Below are positions 24,662-33,821 of a stretch of 64,000 nucleotides of DNA, piece after piece. Origin of the DNA: an uncultured SAR86 cluster bacterium (GTDB taxonomy: Bacteria > Pseudomonadota > Gammaproteobacteria > Magnimaribacterales > D2472); NCBI GenBank assembly GCA_902623535.1, contig CACNUA010000004.1:1-64000 (forward strand). The letters run 5' to 3'. The notes beneath the pieces were generated by a model, which saw only the letters and a list, made by a program, of their open reading frames with translations, had not been told where the DNA came from and did no database searches. The position numbers and the translations under genes are program-made. Each line of letters begins with the position of its first letter. The stretch's first letter is position 1.

Positions 24662-26062
24662 ATGGTTACCAATCAAGAAAAATTCTTTTATGGGATTGGA
24701 GCTTCAGCGAATGGAATTAAAACCGATGCTTTTACGTATTTTTTACTCTTCTTTTATTCAAACATAATAGGGCTTTCACCTGGTCTTTCTTCATTAGCAA
24801 TTTTTATTGCCTTGTGTGTGGATGCGGTAACAGATCCACTGATGGGCGTAATCTCTGATCGAACTAATCATAAAAATGGTCGTCGTCATCCATACTTTTT
24901 GCTTGGAATACTCCCAATGTCGTTATCTTATTTCATGCTTTTTGCTATTAATTCTGATTGGGGCTTTTCCCAAACACAGTTATTTTTATGGATGTTAATC
25001 TTCACAATTTTTACACGGCTTGGCATAACTCTTTTTGATGTACCGCATAGATCTCTAGGTAGTGAGATGTCCCAATCCTATTCTGAACGAACCAGCATTT
25101 TCTCATGGCGTGAATTACTGCAAACAGCTGGGGGACTTACTAATGCTTTACTGGCTTATTCAGTTTTCTTTCGTGCTACAAATGAATATAAAGTAGGACT
25201 ACTAAATCCAGAGCCATGGATTTACTATGGTATTACTGGTGCGTGCTTGATGGCCATTGTTGTCTTAATAACTTACTTTGGAACATTACACTACAAACAT
25301 AACAGGAATGCTGTTCAGAGTTATTCATTGGGCGATTTAATTAAACAGATTCTCACAGCCTTAAAAAACAGAAACTTTATATTATTCTTTTTTGGATATT
25401 TATTTATTGCTTCAAGTTGGGGAATTAGCAGTTCATTACAGCTTTATGTGACAACATATTTTTGGGAGTTTGAAACCTCAATGTTAACGTTCTTTATTCC
25501 AATCTATGCCTTTGCTACTTTCAGTGCATTTTTAATCTTGAACCTATTTTCATCAAAATTTGAAAAAAGAAATCTGTTAATGATTGCTATATTTATTGCC
25601 GCTTTTATTAATGCATTACCGTTCCCGCTAGCTATATTTGGATTATTACCAGAGTTTGGATCATGGATATTATTTTTTGCTACCGCTCCTTTTTTATTCG
25701 TGACAAGTACAGGATTAGTAGCTTCAGCAATCATAAGGGAGTCAATGTTAGGAGACATAAGTGATGAGGTTCAATTAAACACAGGATTTGGACAAGAGGG
25801 CTTAATGTATGCAAGTTCCTCCTTCATTGGCAAACTTAATACAGGATTAGGTATTTTGTTATCAGGTCTTTTATTGGAGTTGATAAACTTTCCACAAGGT
25901 CAAGATGCTATTCCTGATGCAAATCAAATATTTAATTTAGCTTTAACGCAAGGACCATTTGTTAGTTTATTGATGATCATTCCATTTTTTATTTTCTATT
26001 TTTATAAAATTGATAGAAAACGCCACAATGAAATTATCTCTGAAATTAAAAAAAAGCTATAA
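24662..26062 (+). CDS. MFS transporter, GPH/MelB-like family
   Basis: This is a 466-residue inner-membrane cation symporter with 12 predicted helices. The N-terminal pattern GIGASANGIKTDAFTYFLLF, the cytoplasmic-loop motif DPLMGVISDRTNHKNGRRHPY and the later R-T-S-I-F-S-W-R element are typical of the glycoside-pentoside-hexuronide family. The substrate may be a sugar, sugar acid or related compound. It lies 2 bases after the DUF3089 gene and 16 bases before a TetR regulator, which may control this operon. Confidence 0.9.
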   Translation: MVTNQEKFFYGIGASANGIKTDAFTYFLLFFYSNIIGLSPGLSSLAIFIALCVDAVTDPLMGVISDRTNHKNGRRHPYFLLGILPMSLSYFMLFAINSDWGFSQTQLFLWMLIFTIFTRLGITLFDVPHRSLGSEMSQSYSERTSIFSWRELLQTAGGLTNALLAYSVFFRATNEYKVGLLNPEPWIYYGITGACLMAIVVLITYFGTLHYKHNRNAVQSYSLGDLIKQILTALKNRNFILFFFGYLFIASSWGISSSLQLYVTTYFWEFETSMLTFFIPIYAFATFSAFLILNLFSSKFEKRNLLMIAIFIAAFINALPFPLAIFGLLPEFGSWILFFATAPFLFVTSTGLVASAIIRESMLGDISDEVQLNTGFGQEGLMYASSSFIGKLNTGLGILLSGLLLELINFPQGQDAIPDANQIFNLALTQGPFVSLLMIIPFFIFYFYKIDRKRHNEIISEIKKKL

Positions 26063-26078
26063 TAATTTGATTCACATC

Positions 26079-26684
26079 ATGGAAGCGCTGGAAACCACAA
26101 AATATAACCTTAAAGCTCAGTCTATCATTGAGTCAGCTGTCTTTAATTTTAATCGAAATGGATTTCACGGTACCTCTTTAGAGGACATCACCAAAAGCTT
26201 AAATATGACTGATAAATCTATTTATTATTATTTCAAAAACAAAGAAGACTTATTTATTGCTGCTTTGCATCAAACACAAGAAAGCCTTTGTTTAGCAATA
26301 ACTGAAGCCAAAGCATTGAAGGTAAATGCATTGGAAAAAATACAATTTTTAGCCACACAATGCGCCTCGATTGATGGCTTAGAGCTTTTAAGTAATGTAC
26401 CTCTCGAAGTCACCAAACATAAGCTCTATCCAAAAATTGAAAAACGCTTAAAAAAACATCATCAAATTACTATTGATTTTTTTGAGATGGGGCAGAAAGA
26501 TAAATCCATCATTAAAGGCAATCCTGTTGATCAATGGACGCTTTATACCGGAGGCTTTTTAGCTTACTTTAATTGGTATAAATTTGTTGATAGAACCAAA
26601 GTCGATTACCAAAAACAAATTGACGACATGAGATTTATGATTGAAAGAGCTTTTTCAACTGCTTATAAAAAAAGTCATGATTAA
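26079..26684 (+). CDS. TetR family transcriptional regulator
   Basis: This 201-residue repressor-type regulator has the TetR helix-turn-helix in residues about 15-60: NRNGFHGTSLEDITKSLNMT followed by SIYYYFKNKEDLF. The ligand-binding C-terminal domain is not recognisable. I start it at ATG 26079 (first residues MEALETTKY); longer frames from 26010 overlap the transporter and look unlike the family. The -10-like TATAAT at 26058-26063 lies 15 bases upstream. It likely regulates the thioesterase/DUF3089/GPH transporter genes or the MATE gene downstream (inference). Confidence 0.9.
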   Translation: MEALETTKYNLKAQSIIESAVFNFNRNGFHGTSLEDITKSLNMTDKSIYYYFKNKEDLFIAALHQTQESLCLAITEAKALKVNALEKIQFLATQCASIDGLELLSNVPLEVTKHKLYPKIEKRLKKHHQITIDFFEMGQKDKSIIKGNPVDQWTLYTGGFLAYFNWYKFVDRTKVDYQKQIDDMRFMIERAFSTAYKKSHD

Positions 26685-26925
26685 GCTACCACATATTATT
26701 ACATTGATGCTTTGGGCCTTTGGATTGGTTAATTTGTTTGAGCCTTTTAATGGTTTATTTGGGCTCATAGCCACTTTCGTTTTTTATTTACTCTTAATAG
26801 CGCACATAGTAGAAATATTCATTTTTAATAACAAAATTAAATCTCACTCCATCTCATATCCATATGGGTTACTTATGACATTGCTTTATGGAGTGATCTA
26901 TCTAAATACATTAGACAAAAAATAA
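26677..26925 (+). CDS. DUF1145-like small membrane protein
   Basis: The protein has 82 residues with three hydrophobic segments (residues about 4-20, 24-43 and 61-76). The pattern LMLWAFGLVNLFEPF resembles DUF1145 (YhhL-like) membrane proteins, whose function is unknown. The ATG at 26677 overlaps the last 8 bases of the TetR gene, arguing for co-translation; an upstream alternative ATG at 26641 would give an odd N-terminal extension inside tetR. The MATE transporter follows after 3 bases. Confidence 0.68.
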   Translation: MIKLPHIITLMLWAFGLVNLFEPFNGLFGLIATFVFYLLLIAHIVEIFIFNNKIKSHSISYPYGLLMTLLYGVIYLNTLDKK

Positions 26926-26928
26926 TCC

Positions 26929-28278
26929 ATGAATACTCCTGCAGAGGGATTCATTCCTAAAGGATCTCGCGGGGTTTGGCTTTTGGCATGGCCATCAATT
27001 ATTACTAATTTACTTTATGCAACAGGATCCATAATTGCCATAAAAATTGTTGGGCAATTTGGATCTGATGAAATTGCTGCTGCGGTAACCGGCCAAAGAA
27101 TCTCATTTATATTACAGGCTGTTCTTTCAGGGGTCTTGGCTGGTACAACAGCATTGGTAGCACGTAACTGGGGAGCACAGAATTACAATAATGCCAGTCA
27201 ATTTATTGTTACAACGGTTCAGTTAGTGTTAGTTTTATCAGTGCTAACAAGTATCTTTGTACATAGATATGCGTATGATATTTCCTTCTTTTTTGCTCTA
27301 AGAGGTGATGCACTTAATTATTCATCAGAGTACCTTAAAGTTTTATCCCCATATTTTATTTTCTATGGTCTAGGTATTGCTCTTATTACTGCTCTAAGAG
27401 CAGTTGGAGACGTCAAAACTCCTCTCATAATTGCAATAATTATGAATATCTCTGGTGTCTTTTTTATGATTGTCTTAGCAAATGGTTACTTAGGATTTAA
27501 AAATTATGGTTATCTAGGTGCTGCTTTGGGGAATGGCATTTCATACCTTGTTGGTGGAGTATGCATAATTATTGCATGGGTATCTGGTTTATTATCCGTA
27601 AGACCAAAAAATTATTTAGGAATTAATTTCTCTCAAATAAAAGAAATCCTTTTTGTTGGTTATCCAGCTGCCTTAGAGCAAGTTATTTTTCAGTTTGGCA
27701 TTACTGCTTTTTTAATACTTGTTTCATATTACGGTACCGATGCCTATGCAGCATATGGAATTGGCGTTCAGATCCTTTCATTTTCTTTTGTTATTGGATT
27801 TGGATTTTCCATTGCTGGAGCAACACTCGTTGGTCAGCATTTGGGTGCATTAGATGTTAATCAAGCAAGAAGATCAGGTTGGGGCGCTATGCGACTTTCA
27901 ATTATTTCTATGTCCCTGTTTGGGCTACTAATTTCATTATTTGCAGAGCCACTAGCGTATTTTATGATCAATGACGAGTCAGTTGTTAGATTAACAGTTC
28001 TATTTATTTGGCTACTAGGTTCCATGCAGCCATTTATGGCAATTGAATTTTCTTTAGGTGGTGCTCTGAGGGGAGCCGGGGATACCAAAACTCCATTAAT
28101 GATTACTTTGACTTGTTTGGTATTGATTAGGGTAAGCCTTGCTGGTCTATTCTTTTATTTTTCGTTACCAGTTGAGTATATTTTTGCTAGTTTGCTTGCT
28201 GATTATATAGTTAAAGGTTTCCTCTATACCTATAGTTTCCGTTCAGGAAAATGGGTGCACGCAATAAAATCAACTTAA
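26929..28278 (+). CDS. MATE family multidrug/metabolite efflux transporter
   Basis: This 449-residue inner-membrane antiporter has 12 predicted helices in two MatE repeats. The motifs GVLAGTTALVARNWGAQN (first repeat, about 76-93) and GFSIAGATLVGQHLGALD (second repeat, about 289-306) are diagnostic. The substrate is not determinable. It is the last gene of a run beginning at 23.18 kb. Its 3' end overlaps the convergent DUF349 gene by 9 bases. Confidence 0.95.
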   Translation: MNTPAEGFIPKGSRGVWLLAWPSIITNLLYATGSIIAIKIVGQFGSDEIAAAVTGQRISFILQAVLSGVLAGTTALVARNWGAQNYNNASQFIVTTVQLVLVLSVLTSIFVHRYAYDISFFFALRGDALNYSSEYLKVLSPYFIFYGLGIALITALRAVGDVKTPLIIAIIMNISGVFFMIVLANGYLGFKNYGYLGAALGNGISYLVGGVCIIIAWVSGLLSVRPKNYLGINFSQIKEILFVGYPAALEQVIFQFGITAFLILVSYYGTDAYAAYGIGVQILSFSFVIGFGFSIAGATLVGQHLGALDVNQARRSGWGAMRLSIISMSLFGLLISLFAEPLAYFMINDESVVRLTVLFIWLLGSMQPFMAIEFSLGGALRGAGDTKTPLMITLTCLVLIRVSLAGLFFYFSLPVEYIFASLLADYIVKGFLYTYSFRSGKWVHAIKST

Positions 28279-29679
28279 ACGCGGATTTGTCTTAATGATC
28301 CTTTTCCATAAACGTTTTTCATCTGGATTAGGATTTTTTGAACTTAGATTATTAAAGAATTTTTCTAAGCATTCGTAGAATTTTTCCTGATCATTTAAAT
28401 TAGAATTAAATTTATCTTGTAATACCTTAAGGTTAATTTTGTCTCTAATTGACTGATCTTTTTTTAATGAATCCACATTAGCATGGATTTCAATTTCAAT
28501 TACTGCCTCAGTTAAGAGATTCTTATCATTATTAAAATTAGATTTTTCAACCATCTGTCTAATTTTATGAGGAATTGAATCCATATCCTCAAGATTTTCA
28601 ATTTTATCTATTAGTGATTCAAAATCTTTTAACTTATTCTTTTTCTTCTCCTCAGCTGCTTTGGTTTTTATACCTAAAAGATATTTATTTACTTCAGTAA
28701 ATTCTTTAGATTTAGAGGCATGTTTAATAGTTTGCAGGAAAGACTCGATATCATTTGGTGAAGAGTTACTTAATTCATCTTTAATATATTTTTTTAGTAA
28801 TAAAATCTCTTTATCAGCCATTGCCTTTTTTTCAGCATAGAATTTATCTGCTGCTGCATTCAATTCTTTCCATAACCTATCATCATTTTTTCTTCCAGCA
28901 GATTGAATTCTTTGAAATTGATTTTTAATTTCTAAAAAAGCTTTAATGTTTTCAGAGTTATCTTCATGACTAAGCTCACTTACTTTTGTTATTAGATTTT
29001 CTTTTGAAAGCTTATTGCTTGATTCTATTGTCTTAAGATGATCAAAAATTGGTTTTCTTGCAGCTGAGAATTCTTGTTTTAAGTGCTTGAAGTCATCATC
29101 ACGAACAGGAGCAAACTTTTGCCATTCATCAAATTGATTCTTTAAATATTTATACAGATTTTTATTTTTTTTGAAGTCGCTACTTTGTACATATGAGTTA
29201 ATTGATGCAATTATTTCTCTGCGCTTGTTGGCATTTTCAATTTTTATACTATCAAGCTCCGCAAAGAATTCTTCACAGGGCTGCCATGCTTTATCAGTTA
29301 GAGTTTTAAACTCCTCCCATTGATCTCTACTAGCAGGTCTACTTGAATTATCTAGTTGTTGCCATTTTGTTTGGATTTCATGTATTTTGTTTGCCTGATC
29401 TCTAGGTTTAAGCTCACCAGAATCATTAATTAAGGCCTGGACTTCTTTAATCATTTCAGCTCTCTTAGGATTTACGGCGAAGGATGAAACATCATTGAAA
29501 TATCGCGATTGAGCTAAAACAAAATTATGTTTATGTCTAAGCTTATTTGGTACTGATGGTAGCGATTTTAAGTCTTGGTTGAGGCTTTTAAGTAATTTTT
29601 GACCTGCCTTAATTGAACCATCATTAAAGTGAGACTCGATAGCTTCTATCTTTTGAAATAAATCTTTATGTGATCCCAC
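28270..29679 (-). CDS. DUF349 domain-containing coiled-coil protein
   Basis: This 469-residue, strongly charged, almost wholly helical protein has several DUF349-type repeats, recognisable from the WQQLDNSSRPASRDQWEEFK-like segments and a later DDRLWKELNAAADKFYAEKK repeat. Some family members have been linked to stress or membrane roles; no function is assigned here. The start is GTG at 29679. It is divergent from trpS. There is no signal peptide, so it is cytoplasmic. Confidence 0.88.
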   Translation of the reverse strand: MGSHKDLFQKIEAIESHFNDGSIKAGQKLLKSLNQDLKSLPSVPNKLRHKHNFVLAQSRYFNDVSSFAVNPKRAEMIKEVQALINDSGELKPRDQANKIHEIQTKWQQLDNSSRPASRDQWEEFKTLTDKAWQPCEEFFAELDSIKIENANKRREIIASINSYVQSSDFKKNKNLYKYLKNQFDEWQKFAPVRDDDFKHLKQEFSAARKPIFDHLKTIESSNKLSKENLITKVSELSHEDNSENIKAFLEIKNQFQRIQSAGRKNDDRLWKELNAAADKFYAEKKAMADKEILLLKKYIKDELSNSSPNDIESFLQTIKHASKSKEFTEVNKYLLGIKTKAAEEKKKNKLKDFESLIDKIENLEDMDSIPHKIRQMVEKSNFNNDKNLLTEAVIEIEIHANVDSLKKDQSIRDKINLKVLQDKFNSNLNDQEKFYECLEKFFNNLSSKNPNPDEKRLWKRIIKTNPRLS

Positions 29680-29715
29680 TTTTTGTATCCGATGAAGTTT
29701 ATAATTAGTAGTTCA

Positions 29716-30723
29716 ATGAAAAAAAGAATTTTAACAGGTATTACCACAACTGGTATCCCTCATATTGGAAATTTTTTTGGTGCTATTAAGCCTGCTGTAG
29801 AATTATCTGCGTCTAATGACGCAGAATCTTTTTTATTTTTAGCTGATTTACACGCAATTATTAAACAAAATGATCACTCTGCAATTGAGGATTCTGTTAA
29901 GAATGTTGCTCTTGCTTGGCTGTCAGCAGGACTTAATCCTGATAACACATATTTTTACAGACAATCAGATATTCCTGAAATAAGTGAGCTAGCATGGATT
30001 TTGGGTTGCGTTACTTCGAAAGGCCTAATAAATCGGTCGCATGCGTATAAAGCAGCTGTTGATCAGAATAAATCTAATAATTTAGATGATGATAAAGCAA
30101 TCACCATGGGCTTATTTTCTTATCCGGTATTGATGGCAGCAGATATATTAATTTTTAATGCAACACATGTCCCAGTTGGAAGTGATCAAATTCAGCACCT
30201 TGAAATGACTAGAGATATCGCAGGTAGATTCAATCATATTTATAAAAATGATCTCTTTAATCTCCCAGAGGCTATTACAAATGATGATGCAAAGACAATA
30301 CCGGGTCTTGATGGAAGAAAAATGAGCAAGTCGTACAACAATGTCATACCTTTCTTATGTCCAGAGAAAGAACTTCAAAAAGGAGTGATGCGAATCGTTA
30401 CTAATTCACTTGAGCCTGGTGTTAAAAAAGACACAAAAGACTGTAATTTATTTACGATTTATTCATCATTTGCTTCAAATGATCAGATTAATGCCTTAAA
30501 GAAACTTTATGCTGATGGGGTGGGTTGGGGTGAAGCTAAAAAATTAGTATTTAATGACTTAAATGCAATCATAGAACCAGTGAGGGATCGTTATTTTGAC
30601 TTGTTGCAAAAACCTGATTATTTAAATGACGTTCTTGATCACGGCTCTTCAAAAGTGACTCCAATAGCTAAAGAACTTTTAGAGAAGGTTAGAGATCTAG
30701 TCGGCATCAAAAAAATCAGTTAA
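29716..30723 (+). CDS. trpS: Tryptophanyl-tRNA synthetase
   Basis: This class I aminoacyl-tRNA synthetase charges tRNA-Trp and has 335 residues. The HIGH-like motif lies in GIPHIGNFFGA, and KMSKS appears as GRKMSKSYNN. I choose ATG 29716 (MKKRILTGITTTG), which starts exactly at the family's first strand; a TTG (29683) and an ATG (29692) upstream would add unneeded residues. TATAAT at 29700-29705 lies 10 bases before it, implying a very short leader. It is divergent from the DUF349 gene, and an MFS gene follows after 5 bases. Confidence 0.97.
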   Translation: MKKRILTGITTTGIPHIGNFFGAIKPAVELSASNDAESFLFLADLHAIIKQNDHSAIEDSVKNVALAWLSAGLNPDNTYFYRQSDIPEISELAWILGCVTSKGLINRSHAYKAAVDQNKSNNLDDDKAITMGLFSYPVLMAADILIFNATHVPVGSDQIQHLEMTRDIAGRFNHIYKNDLFNLPEAITNDDAKTIPGLDGRKMSKSYNNVIPFLCPEKELQKGVMRIVTNSLEPGVKKDTKDCNLFTIYSSFASNDQINALKKLYADGVGWGEAKKLVFNDLNAIIEPVRDRYFDLLQKPDYLNDVLDHGSSKVTPIAKELLEKVRDLVGIKKIS

Positions 30724-30728
30724 TAAAC

Positions 30729-31925
30729 ATGAATAACCATCTTTATTGGCTAAAATTTGGCCTATTTTCAGTGGGTCTAGGCCAATCATTTGCCTTTGTG
30801 CTTGTACCACCACTTGCAAGAGATCTTGGTTTATCAGAAATACAAACATCCACTATTTTTGCAATCTCTGCAGTTGCTTGGGCCATTACAAGTGCATCTT
30901 GGGGTAGAGCATCAGATAATTTTGGTAGAAGAAATATTGCAGTAATTGGTTTAATTGGGTATTCAATTTCCATAATCGCATTGATAACCCCTTTATTTCT
31001 TGTAGAGCAAAATCTTCTAGCTTTTGTATACCTTTTTCCTTCGTTGATACTTGGGAGGTTAATAAATGGCCTAATTGGCTCTGCTACAAGACCTGCATCA
31101 TTTGCTTATTTAGCTGATATAACACCACCTGAAAAAAGAACAGTTAAATTTGCCCGTATGGAGTCTAGTTTCTTGGCGGGAACCGTTCTAGGCCCTCTAA
31201 TTGGCGGATTTTTATTCTTATTTTCACAATCACTTCCGTTTTATTTGTTTGCAGCTTGTGCATTGATAGCTGCATTTCAACTATATCTAAAAATGCCAAA
31301 TACAAAAATATCTACTGATACTGCAAATGAGATAAATACTATCTCTTTTAGAGATGCTAATGTTTGGCCATTTTTATTTTTTGCAGCACTTATAAGCTTC
31401 TGCCAAGCATCTTTACTTCAAAGTATTGGTTTTTATATAACAGATATTTTTAGCGATTTACCAGACTTACCTCTAATTATAAGTATTTGCTTCGCAATCC
31501 TTTCAATTTCAACTATCATTTCTCAATATTTATTTACAGATTTATTTGGCTTAGATAATTCTAAGTTACTCAAATACGGTATTTTAATTGTATTAATTTC
31601 ATATTTGATTGCTGCTTACTCTAGTTCGATAGCTATTTTTTACTTCGCAATAATACTAAATGGTATCGGTTCAGGAATGATCAGACCGGCCAATGCTTCA
31701 GCACTTTCGCTTGCACAAAGTCCAGAAAATCAAGGTTCTGCTGCTGGTTATCTAGGCTCTGTAATACCTATTGGACACATGCTAACTCCTGTTGTTGCGA
31801 TGCCCATTTACCAAATTGATCCTACTTATTTATATATATTTAGCGCAATGTTATGTTTTATCGCAGCAATCTTTATAATAATAAATCCAACAATGAAATC
31901 AGTAAAACTTTTAGAAAATGAGTAA
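30729..31925 (+). CDS. MFS transporter (TetA/DHA1-like)
   Basis: This 398-residue inner-membrane major facilitator has 12 predicted helices. The family A-motif is seen as SWGRASDNFGRRNIAV between helices 2 and 3, and the helix 4-5 region has RLINGLIGSATRPASFAYLAD. The class resembles drug:H+ antiporters of the TetA group; no substrate is evident. It starts 5 bases after trpS and overlaps hemH by 8 bases, so it is in the same operon. A porphyrin export role is conceivable from its position but unsupported. Confidence 0.9.
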   Translation: MNNHLYWLKFGLFSVGLGQSFAFVLVPPLARDLGLSEIQTSTIFAISAVAWAITSASWGRASDNFGRRNIAVIGLIGYSISIIALITPLFLVEQNLLAFVYLFPSLILGRLINGLIGSATRPASFAYLADITPPEKRTVKFARMESSFLAGTVLGPLIGGFLFLFSQSLPFYLFAACALIAAFQLYLKMPNTKISTDTANEINTISFRDANVWPFLFFAALISFCQASLLQSIGFYITDIFSDLPDLPLIISICFAILSISTIISQYLFTDLFGLDNSKLLKYGILIVLISYLIAAYSSSIAIFYFAIILNGIGSGMIRPANASALSLAQSPENQGSAAGYLGSVIPIGHMLTPVVAMPIYQIDPTYLYIFSAMLCFIAAIFIIINPTMKSVKLLENE

Positions 31926-32937
31926 ATCTAAAGCATTATTACTTGTAAATTTGGGTACTCCAAATAAGCCCACTTATTTTTCCGTGTTTAGTTATTTAAG
32001 AGAGTTTTTATCTGATTATCGAGTTCTTGATGTGCCTGGTCCAATTCGATTCTTTCTAGTGAATTTCATAATATGTCCATTTAGATCATTGAGCAGTTCA
32101 AAGCTTTACAAGAAGCTTTGGGAAAGAAATAACTCTGAATCTCCATTGATAAAACATGCAAATGCTCTAAAGAGTATATTAAATAACAGGTTAAGTGATT
32201 ATGAGGTTTTTTATGCGATGAGATACCAGAATCCATCTTTAAAAAATGTTATTAACTCAATTATGCAATCCAATCCATCTGAAATAGTTGTTTTTCCTCT
32301 ATTTCCTCAGTATGCATCATCTACTACAGGAAGTGTTTTTGAGGCTTTCACAAAAGAACTTTCTAAGTATTGGGTGGTACCAAAAGTTACATTTATAAAT
32401 CAATTTTACACAAATCATAAATTTATTAGTGCATGGGCAAACAAACTGGCAAGTTATGAATTAGATGCATACGATAAGATAGTTTTTTCTTATCACGGGC
32501 TTCCAAATTCGCATGTTGATAAAGTCTATAACAATGGGATGTGTACAGATAGAACTTGTGAATCTGATTTCAATGAAGAAAATAAGTTTTGTTATAAGGC
32601 TGCATCATTTCATACAACGAAACTTATTCAAGAAAGATTGGGATTAAATACAGATAAGTGTATTACATGCTTTCAATCAAGGCTTACTAAGAATTGGTTA
32701 ACGCCATTTACAGATAATGTTTTAGAAGAATTAGCAGCTAACAATCATAAGAAGATATTAGTTTTAGCACCTGCCTTTACAGCAGATAATCTAGAAACAT
32801 TAATCGAGATAGATGATGAATATAAAGAATTATTTCTTGAGGCTGGTGGAAAAACTCTTGATTTTGTCGAGTCTCTAAATAACGATGAGGAATGGGTTCA
32901 GGCTATAATTGATATTTTAGGAGAAACTAATGTTTAA
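31918..32937 (+). CDS. hemH: Ferrochelatase
   Basis: Ferrochelatase inserts Fe2+ into protoporphyrin IX in the last step of heme synthesis. The 339-residue product starts with LLLVNLGTP. The catalytic His193 is in SYHGLP. A cysteine-rich stretch (Cys209, Cys214, Cys225 and Cys248, Cys251) occupies a region where some bacterial ferrochelatases carry a [2Fe-2S] cluster or extra cysteines, so a cluster is possible. The start overlaps the MFS gene by 8 bases, and the next gene overlaps its end by 8 bases. E. coli-type HemH lacks these cysteines. Confidence 0.96.
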   Translation: MSKSKALLLVNLGTPNKPTYFSVFSYLREFLSDYRVLDVPGPIRFFLVNFIICPFRSLSSSKLYKKLWERNNSESPLIKHANALKSILNNRLSDYEVFYAMRYQNPSLKNVINSIMQSNPSEIVVFPLFPQYASSTTGSVFEAFTKELSKYWVVPKVTFINQFYTNHKFISAWANKLASYELDAYDKIVFSYHGLPNSHVDKVYNNGMCTDRTCESDFNEENKFCYKAASFHTTKLIQERLGLNTDKCITCFQSRLTKNWLTPFTDNVLEELAANNHKKILVLAPAFTADNLETLIEIDDEYKELFLEAGGKTLDFVESLNNDEEWVQAIIDILGETNV

Positions 32938-33808
32938 GGAAGGCTTATTAAAAGGTAAACGAATCCTCGTAACGGGTGGTGGTACAGGCCTAGGAAAGGA
33001 AATGGCGACACATTATGCGTCATTAGGAGCTGATATTGTTATTTGTGGTAGGCGTTTAAATGTGCTTGAAGAAACTGCCGATGAAATTAAATCAAATTAT
33101 AATGTTGATGTATTAGCTCAATCTCTAGATATTAGATCGCCACAGGACGTGGATGATTTTATAGATCAAATATTTGCAACCAAACCGCTAGATGGGTTGG
33201 TAAATAATGCAGCTGGTAACTTTATCTCACCCACGAAAATGCTATCTCCAAGGGGCTTTGACGCAATTGCAAACATTGTGTTTCATGGAACTTTCTACGT
33301 TACTCATTCAGTTGGACGAAGGTGGATAGAGGCACAACACAAAGGAAATATTATTTCCATTTTAGCAACATGGGTGTGGACTGGATCTCCTTATGTAGTT
33401 CCTTCAGCCATGAGTAAGTCTGCTATCAATGCAATGACAAAATCATTAGCTGTTGAATGGGGTCCTTACAATATTAGGGTTAATGCAATTGCACCTGGTC
33501 CTTTTCCAACTGAAGGAGCTTGGGCACGTTTAAGTCCAAAAGGAGATTTAGATAATGATAGCTCCTATAGTGCAATCCCGCTTGGCAGAGTGGGTGAAAT
33601 GTCAGAATTACAAAACTTGGCATCATTCCTAATGGCAGATGGTTGCGATTATCTAACAGGGCAAACTATTGCTATTGATGGAGCTCAGTATATCACTGGC
33701 GGAGGTACATTTTCTGGGCTTTCAAAACTCAAAGATTCCGATTGGGAAGAAATTAAAAGTATGATTAAATCTACCAATGAAAAGGATAAGGCTAATAGAA
33801 ACACTTAA
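32930..33808 (+). CDS. SDR family oxidoreductase, 2,4-dienoyl-CoA reductase-like
   Basis: This 292-residue short-chain dehydrogenase has the glycine motif GGGTGLG and a segment NNAAGNFISPTKMLS close to mitochondrial 2,4-dienoyl-CoA reductase (DECR). The VVPSAMSK segment and SLAVEWGPYNIRVNAIAPGP also match that family. The usual YxxxK tyrosine is Ser here, as in DECR, and the DECR active-site Tyr aligns with Trp in ATWVWTGS; a related bacterial subfamily is known to have this substitution. It probably reduces an enoyl- or dienoyl-CoA intermediate. It overlaps hemH by 8 bases; the aldehyde dehydrogenase gene follows after 13. Confidence 0.88.
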   Translation: MFKEGLLKGKRILVTGGGTGLGKEMATHYASLGADIVICGRRLNVLEETADEIKSNYNVDVLAQSLDIRSPQDVDDFIDQIFATKPLDGLVNNAAGNFISPTKMLSPRGFDAIANIVFHGTFYVTHSVGRRWIEAQHKGNIISILATWVWTGSPYVVPSAMSKSAINAMTKSLAVEWGPYNIRVNAIAPGPFPTEGAWARLSPKGDLDNDSSYSAIPLGRVGEMSELQNLASFLMADGCDYLTGQTIAIDGAQYITGGGTFSGLSKLKDSDWEEIKSMIKSTNEKDKANRNT

Positions 33809-33821
33809 ATAGGGGGAAGTT

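Noticed and set aside
26010..26078. Longer TetR start
   Set aside because: It overlaps the end of the transporter gene, and the residues are not TetR-like; the ATG at 26079 fits the family.
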